A stretch of DNA of 64,000 nt from Pirellulales bacterium (GTDB lineage Bacteria > Planctomycetota > Planctomycetia > Pirellulales > DATAWG01), in contig DATAWG010000073.1 of NCBI GenBank assembly GCA_036267355.1, positions 1-64,000 on the forward strand, given 5' to 3'. The notes under the pieces were generated by a model. It had not been told where the DNA came from and ran no database searches. It was given only the letters and a program-made list of their open reading frames with translations. Within the stretch, counting starts at the first letter, position 1. The number at the start of each line of letters is the position of its first letter. Of this stretch, positions 52,585 to 61,291 are shown piece after piece. Both the position numbers and the translations under genes were made by a program.

Positions 52585-53304
52585 ATGGATCAACTAGCAC
52601 TGGTGCTCGGCGAAATCGGCGCTGCGCAAGTCGTTTTTTTGCTCGGGCTGTCGTTGATGATCGTCGTGTTGTTGGTCCGTTCGCGGCGTTATTTTCGGCA
52701 GGTGAGCGAATATCAGGTTCCGCGCGCCGACGCGCCACCAATCGCCGCCCCTTCATCGGGTGCGCCGCAGGCAGCGGGCTCGCAACGGTCGGCATCCGCC
52801 GCAGCGCCCCCTCGAGATTTCGAAAGATGGGAAGTGGCGATGCACGATCTGGCCCGCGATCTGTCGGGCCAACTAGACAGCAAAATCCGGATTTTGGAAT
52901 TGCTGATCCGCGAGTCCGACAAAGCGGCCGCCCGGCTTGAGGCAGCACTAGCTCGCTCGCGCGAAACGACGGAATCGGGCAAGACCGATCGCGCCGAACT
53001 CCAGGTGACGGCAGCGAAGGCATCGCAGCCGCCAACGGGCGTACCACCGAAGCGTCCGCCAATCCGCGCCGCAGTCAACGCCACCGAGCCGCGACGAGTC
53101 CCGGCGATTGCACCGGCCGGCTCGACAACGGCAGACGGCGCAGACAAGCCGCGATTCGATCGCGTCTACGCCCTCGCCGACGCCGGCCTATCGCCGGCAA
53201 CGATCGCAAGCCAAATCGGCAGCCAAGTCGGTGAGGTGGAGTTAATCCTGGGAATCAGGAAGAACGGAGGAAGGGGCGAGGTGCGAGGGCCGACGGGCGA
53301 GTGA
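52585..53304 (+). CDS. Membrane protein with DUF2802-like C-terminal helix
   Basis: 239 residues from the ATG at 52585. One N-terminal transmembrane helix (about 14-32, AQVVFLLGLSLMIVVLLVR). A coiled region (about 85-130, ARDLSGQLDSKIRILELLIR) and a long disordered Pro/Ala linker follow. The end, VYALADAGLSPATIASQIGS plus QVGEVELILGIRK, resembles the DUF2802 motif, a small helix-turn-helix-like element also seen near flagellar genes in other phyla. The role is unknown. The gene is convergent with the next, 46 bp away. Confidence 0.7.
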   Translation: MDQLALVLGEIGAAQVVFLLGLSLMIVVLLVRSRRYFRQVSEYQVPRADAPPIAAPSSGAPQAAGSQRSASAAAPPRDFERWEVAMHDLARDLSGQLDSKIRILELLIRESDKAAARLEAALARSRETTESGKTDRAELQVTAAKASQPPTGVPPKRPPIRAAVNATEPRRVPAIAPAGSTTADGADKPRFDRVYALADAGLSPATIASQIGSQVGEVELILGIRKNGGRGEVRGPTGE

Positions 53305-53350
53305 AGCGCGGCGCGCTTCGTCGCGCGCCCGCGAGAAAATTCGCGGCCGA

Positions 53351-54046
53351 CTATCGGCGGCCTCCCTGGACGTTGCCGCCTTGCGGGCCGGGATACTGCA
53401 TTCCGGGAGACCGCATCCCGCGCTGGCCCTGCATGTTCGGATGGGCAGGCCCCGAGTATTTGTTGATCTTGAACGTGAATGACTCCGGATTTGCCGTATC
53501 GGCCACGAGCGGCGTCGTCGTAAGGTCGGCATACTCGACGCCGACCAGATCCGTGATCGGCCGATCCTTCGCGCTGATGCACCGCACGATCACTTTATGC
53601 TTGCCCGGAACAATCCCTTTATGGATGTGGCTCATGATGAAATCGTAGCTCCCATCCGCCGGATTGACTTCCGCGATCCCGAGGGGTGGGGAGAATTTCG
53701 GATCGACCGGCGGCGTTTGCGATACGAAAATCAGTTGAATCCTAGGCGCCTTAATCAACGAGCCATCGGTGAAGGTGACGCTGCCGTGCTCTTGCACGTA
53801 GCTATACGGATCGCTGGAACCACCACAACCGGCCAGCGAAACCAGCGCGAATGAAAGCGCCGCAAAAAAGGCGACGGGCTTGCGGCTAAGGCTCGGCCGA
53901 AAAATAACTTCTCCGCAGCCCTCCCTCCCCTTGCGGAAGAGGGCAGAGTGAAGGGGTCGAAAAGCGGAAGTTGTTGTTCGGCCGACCGTGAACGGAAGAA
54001 ATTTGCGGATGCGGGATCGGCACGCGAAGCTCGGTATTTGAGGCAT
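53351..54046 (-). CDS. Small lipoprotein with disrupted 5' end
   Basis: The recognisable protein begins SRKPVAFFAALSFALVSLAG with a lipobox cysteine (Cys at about 53826), then a beta-rich globular region (DPYSYVQEHGSVTFTDGSL, FIMSHIHKGIVPGKHKVIVR) and a Gly/Gln-rich tail. It is a carboxypeptidase-regulatory-like lipoprotein type common in planctomycetes. A family B element (53890-53986) ends exactly before the signal peptide's first codons. No ATG, GTG or TTG occurs between the signal peptide and the far side of the element, and the first in-frame ATG is at 54046. That start would add about 55 odd residues. The native start was therefore probably removed, and expression is uncertain. Confidence 0.6.
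   Translation of the reverse strand: MPQIPSFACRSRIRKFLPFTVGRTTTSAFRPLHSALFRKGREGCGEVIFRPSLSRKPVAFFAALSFALVSLAGCGGSSDPYSYVQEHGSVTFTDGSLIKAPRIQLIFVSQTPPVDPKFSPPLGIAEVNPADGSYDFIMSHIHKGIVPGKHKVIVRCISAKDRPITDLVGVEYADLTTTPLVADTANPESFTFKINKYSGPAHPNMQGQRGMRSPGMQYPGPQGGNVQGGRR
53890..53986. repeat. MITE-like dispersed repeat, copy 3 (family B), at a gene start
   Basis: Ends ctcggccgaaaaataactt and gttgttcggccgaccg are inverted relative to each other. The core ccttgcggaagagggcag is shared with 50992-51085 in the opposite orientation. It covers the region where the start codon of the lipoprotein gene should be. Confidence 0.8.
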
Positions 54047-54166
54047 GAGGAGCGACACTGCTGGGAGAAACTGTTCTGGGACAAATCGCCATGCAACAGA
54101 TATTAGACCTACACGCCTGCGGGCTCGCAAGCACTCGTCCGAACGTTCCGAGCGTGCCGCGAAAAG

Positions 54167-55912
54167 TCAATCGTTCGGCTTGGCCTCAAGCCGCATTCGT
54201 CGATAGGCGAATTCCAATTGCCGGGTGAGGCCGTTCGTGTCGCACGCCGGACTGCGGCGCAGTTGCTCGCGCAGTTCACCACGGAGGCCGGCCAAGCGGC
54301 CGGGATCCTTTGCGGCGGCCGAGGCAAGCCGCACGAGCGACTCCACGTCGGAGGCGATGAACTCGGAGAGGCCCGCCGCCGTCAGCAGCGACGCACTGAC
54401 CCGTGATGTCCAGCGGTCGCCGCGGATCGACGCCACCGGCACACCTTGCCACAGGGCTTCGCTCGTGGTCGTGCCGCCGTTGTATGGCCACGGGTCGAGG
54501 GCCAAATCGATCGCGTCGTACGTTTGCAAAAACTGGAAATGGTCGGTCGGCCCCAAGAGTTCCAACCGATCGGCAGCGATTCCATGCCGGATAAATCGCG
54601 CGGCCAGGTGCCGGCGATTGCCCGCCGATCGCAAACCCTGATTTCGCAACAGCAGCCGGCTACCGGGCGATTGCTCGAGCACTCGCGACCAGAGGGCGAC
54701 GACCTGCGGCGTGAGCTTATACAGCGACGCAAGGCTGCCGAACGTAAACGGCCGTCCGGCAAGGCATGGCAGCGGCACGACCGGCGGCACCGCATATTCC
54801 ACCGCGAACGCCAAATAACAGCCGTCGAGCCGTACCAACTTTTCGCAATAATCAGCTTCATCGCCCGGTGCGAGCACCGTGTGATCGCCGATCAGATAAT
54901 CGAACGCTTCCATGCCGGTGGTCGCAAACATATTGAACCAACCGACGTTCAACGCGGCCGGGCGAAATGCAAACAGCGGTAATCGCTGCAGGCGGCTGAA
55001 GCCGTTCAAATCGACCAGCACGTCGATTCCGTGGCTCGCAATGAGATTGGCCAGTACTGCGTTGTCGAGCGACGCTGTGAAATGAACGCGATCCGCGGGG
55101 TTGGGCTCGTAGCCGGGGGGAAGCGATTCGTTCCGCCCATCGGAATAGAGAAATAGTTCAAATTGCCTGCGATCGTGGCTATTGATCACCGGCCAAACTG
55201 GCTTCATCCAGTTCGGATAGTCGAAGTAGGCGGAGACGTAGCCGAGCCGCAGGGGGCGGCCGGGGCTTTCGGCGGAGGGCGGCGCGGCAGCCAGGGCGAC
55301 GCGCGAAACCGCAAGCGAACTGCCACACAAATTGGGTGAGTCGGCGCCGCTTGCGCCGACGGCGATCGGCGATCGATCGGCCCTTGGCAGATGGCGGCGC
55401 GACCAAGCGCGGCGGGTCTCGAACACTTCGCGCGGCGTGGCGGTCGGGCTGACCGCGATCGACAGTGCGAGCATCGTTTCCGGCTTGGTGCCGCCGCCGA
55501 GTGCCGCAGCGCGGCGATAATGCGCGATCGCTTCATCGGTGTGGCCCAGATTGAACAGCGATTGAGCCAGATTGTGATGTGCCGCCGCTTGGTTGGAATC
55601 GAGCCGCACCGCCTGCTGAAAACACTCCAGTCCCTCCGCTTCGCGATCCTGTTCGTTGAGCAGGCAACCCAGGTTGTACCACGCTGGCCTTAGCGACGAA
55701 TCGCATTCAACGGCCCGGCGATACTCGGCCTCGGCCTGCTCGATTCGGCCCGCGGTCTGATCGAGCACCGCCAAATCGCAATGCCAGGCAGCGACGCGGG
55801 GCTCGATTGCCAGCGCCTCTCGCAGCATTTCCGCCGCCGCCCCGCGATCGCCGGCATTCAGCAGAGCCGCACTCCGCCGGACCAATTCGATCGCCTCCGG
55901 GTGATGTGGCAT
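54167..55912 (-). CDS. TPR-containing GT41 (O-GlcNAc-transferase-like) glycosyltransferase
   Basis: 581 residues from the ATG at 55912 (MPHHPEAIELVRRSAALL). The frame upstream comes from a repeat. Three to four TPR units (about 1-145, for example AEAEYRRAVECDSSLRPAWY) precede the split GT41 catalytic region: PLRLGYVSAYFDYPNWMKPV and DVLVDLNGFSRLQR in the first half, then FTFGSLASLYKLTPQVVALW, LELLGPTDHFQFLQTYDAID, LDPWPYNGGTTTSEALWQGV in the second. The GGTTTxEAL block binds UDP-GlcNAc or a related donor. Bacterial members glycosylate cell-surface or cytosolic proteins on Ser/Thr. The acceptor is unknown. Confidence 0.92.
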   Translation of the reverse strand: MPHHPEAIELVRRSAALLNAGDRGAAAEMLREALAIEPRVAAWHCDLAVLDQTAGRIEQAEAEYRRAVECDSSLRPAWYNLGCLLNEQDREAEGLECFQQAVRLDSNQAAAHHNLAQSLFNLGHTDEAIAHYRRAAALGGGTKPETMLALSIAVSPTATPREVFETRRAWSRRHLPRADRSPIAVGASGADSPNLCGSSLAVSRVALAAAPPSAESPGRPLRLGYVSAYFDYPNWMKPVWPVINSHDRRQFELFLYSDGRNESLPPGYEPNPADRVHFTASLDNAVLANLIASHGIDVLVDLNGFSRLQRLPLFAFRPAALNVGWFNMFATTGMEAFDYLIGDHTVLAPGDEADYCEKLVRLDGCYLAFAVEYAVPPVVPLPCLAGRPFTFGSLASLYKLTPQVVALWSRVLEQSPGSRLLLRNQGLRSAGNRRHLAARFIRHGIAADRLELLGPTDHFQFLQTYDAIDLALDPWPYNGGTTTSEALWQGVPVASIRGDRWTSRVSASLLTAAGLSEFIASDVESLVRLASAAAKDPGRLAGLRGELREQLRRSPACDTNGLTRQLEFAYRRMRLEAKPND

Positions 55913-55942
55913 GAAGCGCTGAACCGGATTAGCGATAGTGCG

Positions 55943-56009
55943 ATAGTAGCCCGAAGCGTAAGCGAGGAAGCGACTGACACTTACCATCGCTAACGCTTCG
56001 GGCTACTAT
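55943..56009. repeat. Family A hairpin at the 5' end of the GT41 gene
   Basis: TAGTAGCCCGAAGCGTAAGC (55944 onward) and its inverse (ending at 56008) pair over 22 bases with one mismatch, around a 21-base loop. It lies 31 bp upstream of the GT41 start, so it would sit in the transcript leader or just before the promoter. Confidence 0.85.
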
Positions 56010-56067
56010 ATCGCAGCGTTTTTCAGATTTCCGGCGCACTGAATAATCCGGGCTAAGCCCGACTTGC

Positions 56068-56628
56068 TTATTGAACCTTCTTCAACGTCTTGATGCGATG
56101 GCGCTCGAAGTCGGTGTTGAAGGTGATTGTTACCGTGTCACTGGGTTGCAAGCTTTGCAGCTTGGCCATGAATTCTTTGTCTTTGTAATTCGCGCCGGCG
56201 GCATAGGCGTCGGGCAGGCCGTTTTTGGGTTTTACCTCGACCCAAAACTTGTTGTAGACCTTCACGACGGTGCCCGTCACGGTTCCCGATGCTCGGAGAA
56301 CCTGCTTCTTGATGCTGACCAATCGTCGGGCGTCGCCTTCGGTCTTGTAGGTCAATTGCACGCGGCTGGCACTGAAAATCGATTTGAACGCATTCTGTAG
56401 ATTCTTGTCGGCCGGATCGATGAGATATTTGACCGGCTCGTCTTCGCCATCGGCTTTGACGGTGATCGACTCGCCCCGCCCATCGATGTAGATTCCGGCA
56501 ACCTTTCCGCCGGCGGCCGGCGCCTTATCGGCTGCCATTGCCGAGGCAAATTCGAGAATTCCAATCGCCAGAATTGCAAGCATTGCGGGCACAAACAATC
56601 TGGCGCGAAAACGTCGTGGTTCGTGCAT
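56068..56628 (-). CDS. Small exported protein of unknown family
   Basis: 186 residues from the ATG at 56628 with GGAGaagtggta before it. A signal peptide (residues 8-32, FRARLFVPAMLAILAIGILE then FASAMA) is followed by a compact beta-rich body: KVAGIYIDGRGESITVKADG, LVSIKKQVLRASGTVTGTVV and SDTVTITFNTDFERHRIKTL. It lies 41 bp after the PQQ-dehydrogenase/triheme gene on the same strand, so it is probably cotranscribed. I do not recognise the family; a small periplasmic accessory of the cytochrome protein is an inference. Confidence 0.75.
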   Translation of the reverse strand: MHEPRRFRARLFVPAMLAILAIGILEFASAMAADKAPAAGGKVAGIYIDGRGESITVKADGEDEPVKYLIDPADKNLQNAFKSIFSASRVQLTYKTEGDARRLVSIKKQVLRASGTVTGTVVKVYNKFWVEVKPKNGLPDAYAAGANYKDKEFMAKLQSLQPSDTVTITFNTDFERHRIKTLKKVQ

Positions 56629-56669
56629 TACCACTTCTCCTTTGCTTGCCTTTGCCTGATAGGGACGGT

Positions 56670-59600
56670 TTACTTCAACGATTCCAAAAAGCTCAATAGA
56701 TCCGCGGCTTGCTCGGCCGACAGATCGCGCAGCAATTGGTCCGGCATCAGCGAACGGGTTTGTTTGATCAATTGTTCGACATCGGCGGCGGGGATGCGAA
56801 CCAGTTTGTCGTCGACGTCGTGCAACACCACTTCGCGATCGGTCTTTGCCACCAAAATTCCCACATGCGATTTTCCGTCGCTGGTGCGAGCGAGATAGGG
56901 AATGTATTCGGGAAGGATTGTCTTCGAGGGTTCGAGCAGTTTTGCCAGCAACTGGGCCCGACTGTATTTCTTGCCGATGTGCGTCAGCTCCGGCCCGATC
57001 TTTCCACCCTGGTCGCCGATGCGGTGGCAATTCTTGCATTGCACGCCTGAGTTGCTGAAGAACAACGCCCGGCCGCGCTCGGCATCGCCCGCGACCGCCA
57101 AAAGCCGGCTGGAGTCGATCATGCTTCCCAACCGCGCGACGCGCTTTTCCGCGGGCACGAAGCGCTCGAACAAATCGCGGATTTGCGGATCGCCATTCGC
57201 ATAAGCCATGCTCACCATTTGCTCGCGCAGCGCAGGCGGCAATGGCCGAACGTCGATTTCGTGCGATAGCAGTAGCGCGCTCGAGGTGGATGAGAGCAAG
57301 CGCTGAATCATTTCGACACGCCGTTTCGCTCGCGCGACGACTTGAACCTTCGCTTCGCGGTCGAGCTGCTCGGCAGCAAGTTTTCGGTCGGATTCGCTCG
57401 GGTTGTCGCGATCGTTTTGCTTGGCGATATCGCGGGACCGCAGCGCAAGATCGCGTGGGCGGTTTTGCCGCTCTCGGGCCAATGCCGTGGATTCGTCCAA
57501 CTTGCGCAATTGTTCGATGGCGAAAGTGTCGTCGGGGCGAACCGGCAATTGCCGAATCCAATCGCGCAGCAATTCGATGCCGGCGACATCGACCAATTCC
57601 GAGCCGATGTGCGGCATCCGGCCGTGCCCCATCTTCGATGTGCGATAAAATAGCACCGAGCGGTAAGGGTCGCCGCCGGCAACGATCTGCGCGTCTTTGA
57701 TTCCGAAGGAGCCTTGTTTCGGCTGGGCCCCGAGCAGCTTCGTCGAGGCGATCGGAAAATTGGCTCGCAGCTCGATGTCGGCCGTGCCGCCGGCGCCGAA
57801 CTGGTGGCAATGCGAGCAATTCACGTGCAGATACGATCGGGCCCGGCGATCCAAATCGGCCGACCGGTCGTACGGATTGACCAACTCGACAGGGGGCAGT
57901 TTGTCGGGATCGGGAAATTCTTCCGACGGGTCGGCGGCCCACCGGATGATGCCCATCTTTTCCAGCCGGCTCAGTTGATCGTGGGCGGCCAATTGCGGCG
58001 GTGTGAACGCCAATTGATATCGGACCCACGGATTGTGGCACATCAGGCATTCGTTGCGGCTGGGATAGTGCCACGTCTGGATGCGCTTGCCGCCGGGCGC
58101 ATGGGGATCGGCGACCGCGAGCTTGCGGTCTTCGCCGGACGCGGCCACCAAAGTGGCGTCGGTCTCGGCGTCGTTCCAGCGGTAGCTATAGCCGCGCCAA
58201 TCGCGGCCATTGAAGTGCAGCAATTGCGTTTCCAGCCGCCGCCGCGACGCCGGGTTGCCGCTTTCCATTTCCATCGAAAAAGTTTTTACGAGCAGTCCGT
58301 CCTTCGGGAACGCTTCCTGCTGGCTGAACATCGAGCCGGGGACGTCGACCGGTTCGCGATGCACCTCGACGCTCGACAGCCCCGGCAGTGCGATAAACCG
58401 TTCGGCCGTCGCATGGTCGGCCCATTGCTCGGCGACGATCGAAAACGGCACGACGCCGGGCGCGAGCCGACGGAAAACGCCGCGAGCCGACGGCGGAGCC
58501 CCCCGCCGATCGGTTTCCGCCGGCTCGAACAATCCAGTTTGGCTAAGCCGTGTGGGAAATGCGGCGTGCGTGTCGCGCTCGGGATTGGGCTGAAGTTCGT
58601 GGATCGTTCCCAAATCGTAGTCGAGGATGCACAGTTCGCCATCATGGGCTTCGCCGAATGCAACGATCCGCGGTCCTCCCTCGACGAGCTCGCGATGCGA
58701 GACCGGTTTGTCGCCATCGAACCGTGTGCCCCACATGCGGCGCGTTTCCCAGTCGCCACAGATATAGCTGCCCACCAGTTCCTTGAGCCGCTTACCGCGA
58801 TACACATAGCCGCCGATGATGCAGCACGCGTCGGTGTGCGGGAAAGCGAGATTTGGAGCCAGGATCGGCGTCGGGCCACACTTATGGTCGGGATAGACGG
58901 GCTGGGGGCCCTCCACGATGCTCCAGCCGTAGTTGCCTCCCTTTTTTATCCGGTCGATCGATTCCCACAATTCCCAGCCGACATCGCCGGCCCACAGTTC
59001 GCCCGTTTGGCGGTCGAAGCTCATCCGCCAGGGATTTCGCAAGCCATAGGCCCACACTTCGCCCCGGGCGCCGGGGGTGTCGACAAACGGGTTGTCGGCC
59101 GGAATCGTGTAGGGCCGATTGCCCGATGGATGATCGACGTCGATCCGCAGAATCGAGGAAAGCAGATCGCTGATGTCTTGGCCGGTGTTGTGGGGGTCGG
59201 GCGGATTCGGGAATCCGCCGTCGCCGCTGGAAATGTAGAGAAAACCATCGGGCCCGAATTTCAACGATCCGCCGTTATGCCCTCCGCCCAGCCAGGTGAT
59301 GATGATCTTCTCGCTGGCCGGATCGACGCGCGGCGGGTCGATCCCTGTCACTCGGAATCGCGAGACGCGCGTGCCGTCGGGCAATTGCGTGTTGCCGGGC
59401 TTGCCGTACACGTTGTAGCAGACATAACAATAATGGTTTTCGGCGAACTTCGGATCGAACGCCAAGCCATACGTGTCGCCCAGCACGACGCTCGGCGGCA
59501 GCATTTGGCTCTGTTTCTGGATGTCGAGAAACAGGTCGGCTTTCGCGCAATCCTGGCTGTTTGGGAACGAAAAGATTTCGCCGCCTTGTTCGACGACGAA

Positions 59601-59894
59601 CCACCGGTCGCTCCCGGGCGCGACGACCATTTCCAACGGATGCGTAAAGGCCAGCTTGGGAAATATGCGCGGGGTGACATACGGCGGCGGCGGCTCGGGC
59701 GCACCGGTGACGTGCGATGTTGTCCACGCCACGCGCGGCGAAACCGGCTCCGCGGCGTGCGACGGGGATTCAGCCGCCGCAGCGTTCGCCGAGAATCGGA
59801 ATGCCGCAGGCCGATGAACGAAAACGAACGTCGCTGGGCAGGCCAGCCAAACAACGCCGATCACGATTGCCGCTCGCAAGATAGATTGCTTCAT
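56670..59894 (-). CDS. PQQ-type sugar dehydrogenase propeller fused to multiheme cytochrome domains
   Basis: 1,074 residues from the ATG at 59894 (signal peptide MKQSILRAAIVIGVVWLACP). Residues about 75-430 form the glucose/sorbosone dehydrogenase-type six-bladed propeller (HPLEMVVAPGSDRWFVVEQG, GGGHNGGSLKFGPDGFLYIS, WELWESIDRIKKGGNYGWSI). The next part matches SO2930-type diheme cytochromes (NECLMCHNPWVRY and LHVNCSHCHQFGAGG). A C-terminal planctomycete heme-binding domain has CKNCH, IGPELTHIGK and LLEPSKTILPEYIPYLA. Three CxxCH sites imply three covalently bound hemes. It would oxidise a sugar or alcohol outside the cytoplasm and pass electrons to its own hemes. The substrate is unknown. 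Confidence 0.93.
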   Translation of the reverse strand: MKQSILRAAIVIGVVWLACPATFVFVHRPAAFRFSANAAAAESPSHAAEPVSPRVAWTTSHVTGAPEPPPPYVTPRIFPKLAFTHPLEMVVAPGSDRWFVVEQGGEIFSFPNSQDCAKADLFLDIQKQSQMLPPSVVLGDTYGLAFDPKFAENHYCYVCYNVYGKPGNTQLPDGTRVSRFRVTGIDPPRVDPASEKIIITWLGGGHNGGSLKFGPDGFLYISSGDGGFPNPPDPHNTGQDISDLLSSILRIDVDHPSGNRPYTIPADNPFVDTPGARGEVWAYGLRNPWRMSFDRQTGELWAGDVGWELWESIDRIKKGGNYGWSIVEGPQPVYPDHKCGPTPILAPNLAFPHTDACCIIGGYVYRGKRLKELVGSYICGDWETRRMWGTRFDGDKPVSHRELVEGGPRIVAFGEAHDGELCILDYDLGTIHELQPNPERDTHAAFPTRLSQTGLFEPAETDRRGAPPSARGVFRRLAPGVVPFSIVAEQWADHATAERFIALPGLSSVEVHREPVDVPGSMFSQQEAFPKDGLLVKTFSMEMESGNPASRRRLETQLLHFNGRDWRGYSYRWNDAETDATLVAASGEDRKLAVADPHAPGGKRIQTWHYPSRNECLMCHNPWVRYQLAFTPPQLAAHDQLSRLEKMGIIRWAADPSEEFPDPDKLPPVELVNPYDRSADLDRRARSYLHVNCSHCHQFGAGGTADIELRANFPIASTKLLGAQPKQGSFGIKDAQIVAGGDPYRSVLFYRTSKMGHGRMPHIGSELVDVAGIELLRDWIRQLPVRPDDTFAIEQLRKLDESTALARERQNRPRDLALRSRDIAKQNDRDNPSESDRKLAAEQLDREAKVQVVARAKRRVEMIQRLLSSTSSALLLSHEIDVRPLPPALREQMVSMAYANGDPQIRDLFERFVPAEKRVARLGSMIDSSRLLAVAGDAERGRALFFSNSGVQCKNCHRIGDQGGKIGPELTHIGKKYSRAQLLAKLLEPSKTILPEYIPYLARTSDGKSHVGILVAKTDREVVLHDVDDKLVRIPAADVEQLIKQTRSLMPDQLLRDLSAEQAADLLSFLESLK

Positions 59895-60110
59895 GACGAG
59901 GATTTCGCGCGAACGAATCAGCCGTAAGTGGGAGGAGAAAAGAAGCCCCGCCGGGTTCATCGCAGTATCCGCTACGCGGGTAGCCAATTCAAGCCGCGGC
60001 CGGTCCCATGGAAGCGCTCCAAGCGAATGGGTGTCGGCCTGAAATACCGCAAGTTACAATCGAACCAGAATGGTTGAACAACGAGAAATTCCTTGCGAGA
60101 TGCGCGACGA

Positions 60111-61061
60111 ATGACACTGGAATTAACACGGCGCGATTTTCTGCGCGTTGCCGGAGGTGCCGCGGCGGCAATTTCCGTCGGCCGGTCCGGCGCAGCCGTT
60201 GCCGCGCAATCGGAGGCGCTGCGAGCCCATCCGCTGCCGCCGCTGGCGGTGTTCGGCAAAGTTTATCAAGAACTGAAACTGGACTTCGAGCCATCGGCTC
60301 GCGTCACGGCCGCGGCCGGGCTCGACGGCGTCGATTGCGCCGTGCGGAAAAAAGGTGAAATCGTTCCCGAGCGCGCCGCTGAGGATATGCCGCGCTACGC
60401 CGCGGCGCTCGGCAAGCATGGCCTGCGGATGCTGCTGATGACGACCGACATCCTCGGCGCCCATTCGCCCTATGCGGAGGAGATTCTCGCCGCGGGCCAT
60501 AAACTCGGCATCCGCTATTATCGGCTCGGCTATTGGTCGCATCGGCCAGAGCAGCCGGCGCGAACGCTTGTGGCAGAAATTCAGGCGAGCTTGAAAGACT
60601 TGGCGGCGATAAATCGGCAAACCGGTATGGGCGCTTTGTTTCAAAACCATTCCTCGCCCGGCAGTCGGCTGAATGCTCCTGCCGGCGGCGATTTGGACGA
60701 GCTGTACGACATCGTCAAGGATTTCGATCCGAGCCAGATTGCCGTCGCTTTCGATCTGGGACATGCGATCATCACGCATGGCGACGGGTGGCGCGAGCGA
60801 TTCGAAAGGCTCAAGAACCACATTCGCGTCGTGTACGTCAAGGACGTGCGCCGCCCGGCGAAGTTCGTGCCGTTCGGCGATGGCGAGTTTTCGCACACCG
60901 ATTTCTTTGCGTTGCTAAAGAAGATCGACTACGATGCGCCGATGTCGATCCACATCGAATACGATTGGGCGCCGGACGGCAAAAAAACCGAAGCGGCGAT
61001 GATCGAAACCCTCCAGCGCAGTCGCCGCGCCGTCGCCGATTGGTGGCAACATGCAACGTAG
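60111..61061 (+). CDS. Tat-exported sugar phosphate isomerase/epimerase (TIM barrel)
   Basis: 316 residues from the ATG at 60111. Twin-arginine signal LTRRDFLRVAGGAAAAISVG, then a xylose-isomerase-like TIM barrel (about 50-310). Elements include LDFEPSARVTAAAGLDGVDC, IRYYRLGYWSHRPEQPA, QIAVAFDLGHAIITHGDGWR and SMSIHIEYDWAPDGKKTEAA (reading PMSIHIEYDW). The metal-binding Glu/Asp/His residues typical of the fold lie in these segments. An exported sugar isomerase is common in planctomycetes; the sugar is unknown. It is divergent from the PQQ-dehydrogenase gene. Confidence 0.85.
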   Translation: MTLELTRRDFLRVAGGAAAAISVGRSGAAVAAQSEALRAHPLPPLAVFGKVYQELKLDFEPSARVTAAAGLDGVDCAVRKKGEIVPERAAEDMPRYAAALGKHGLRMLLMTTDILGAHSPYAEEILAAGHKLGIRYYRLGYWSHRPEQPARTLVAEIQASLKDLAAINRQTGMGALFQNHSSPGSRLNAPAGGDLDELYDIVKDFDPSQIAVAFDLGHAIITHGDGWRERFERLKNHIRVVYVKDVRRPAKFVPFGDGEFSHTDFFALLKKIDYDAPMSIHIEYDWAPDGKKTEAAMIETLQRSRRAVADWWQHAT

Positions 61062-61136
61062 CAGGCACTCCGTGTGTCGCCCGCGCGCCGAATTCGCGCT
61101 GCACGCCGATGAATTGCTTCGCCGTCCGCCCCCGCC

Positions 61137-61240
61137 ATCCTCGCTAACGCTTCGGGCTAGTGTGCTAAACCGAAGTGTGAACGAGGGAAGCACTAGCCCG
61201 AAGTGTTAGCGAGGAACACACTAGCCCGAAGCGTTAGGGA
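61137..61240. repeat. Three family A arms
   Basis: Successive arms cctcgctaacgcttcgggct (61138), actagcccgaagtgttagcg (61191) and actagcccgaagcgttaggg (61218), in alternating orientation. They fill most of the gap upstream of the MFS gene. Confidence 0.8.
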
Positions 61241-61291
61241 GGGACGACCTCAGCGCGAGCGTATTTTTCGTGCCGACCCGAATGGAACCTC

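Noticed and set aside
56068-58074. Long minus-strand frame joining part of the cytochrome gene region to the small exported protein
   Set aside because: The first 480 residues are out of frame with the PQQ-dehydrogenase gene. Only the last 186 residues, starting at the ATG at 56628, look like a real protein with a signal peptide and a ribosome site.
57714-59927. 737-residue plus-strand frame opposite the PQQ-dehydrogenase gene
   Set aside because: The minus-strand gene has clear domains and three heme motifs. The plus frame has no motif and is a GC-rich shadow.
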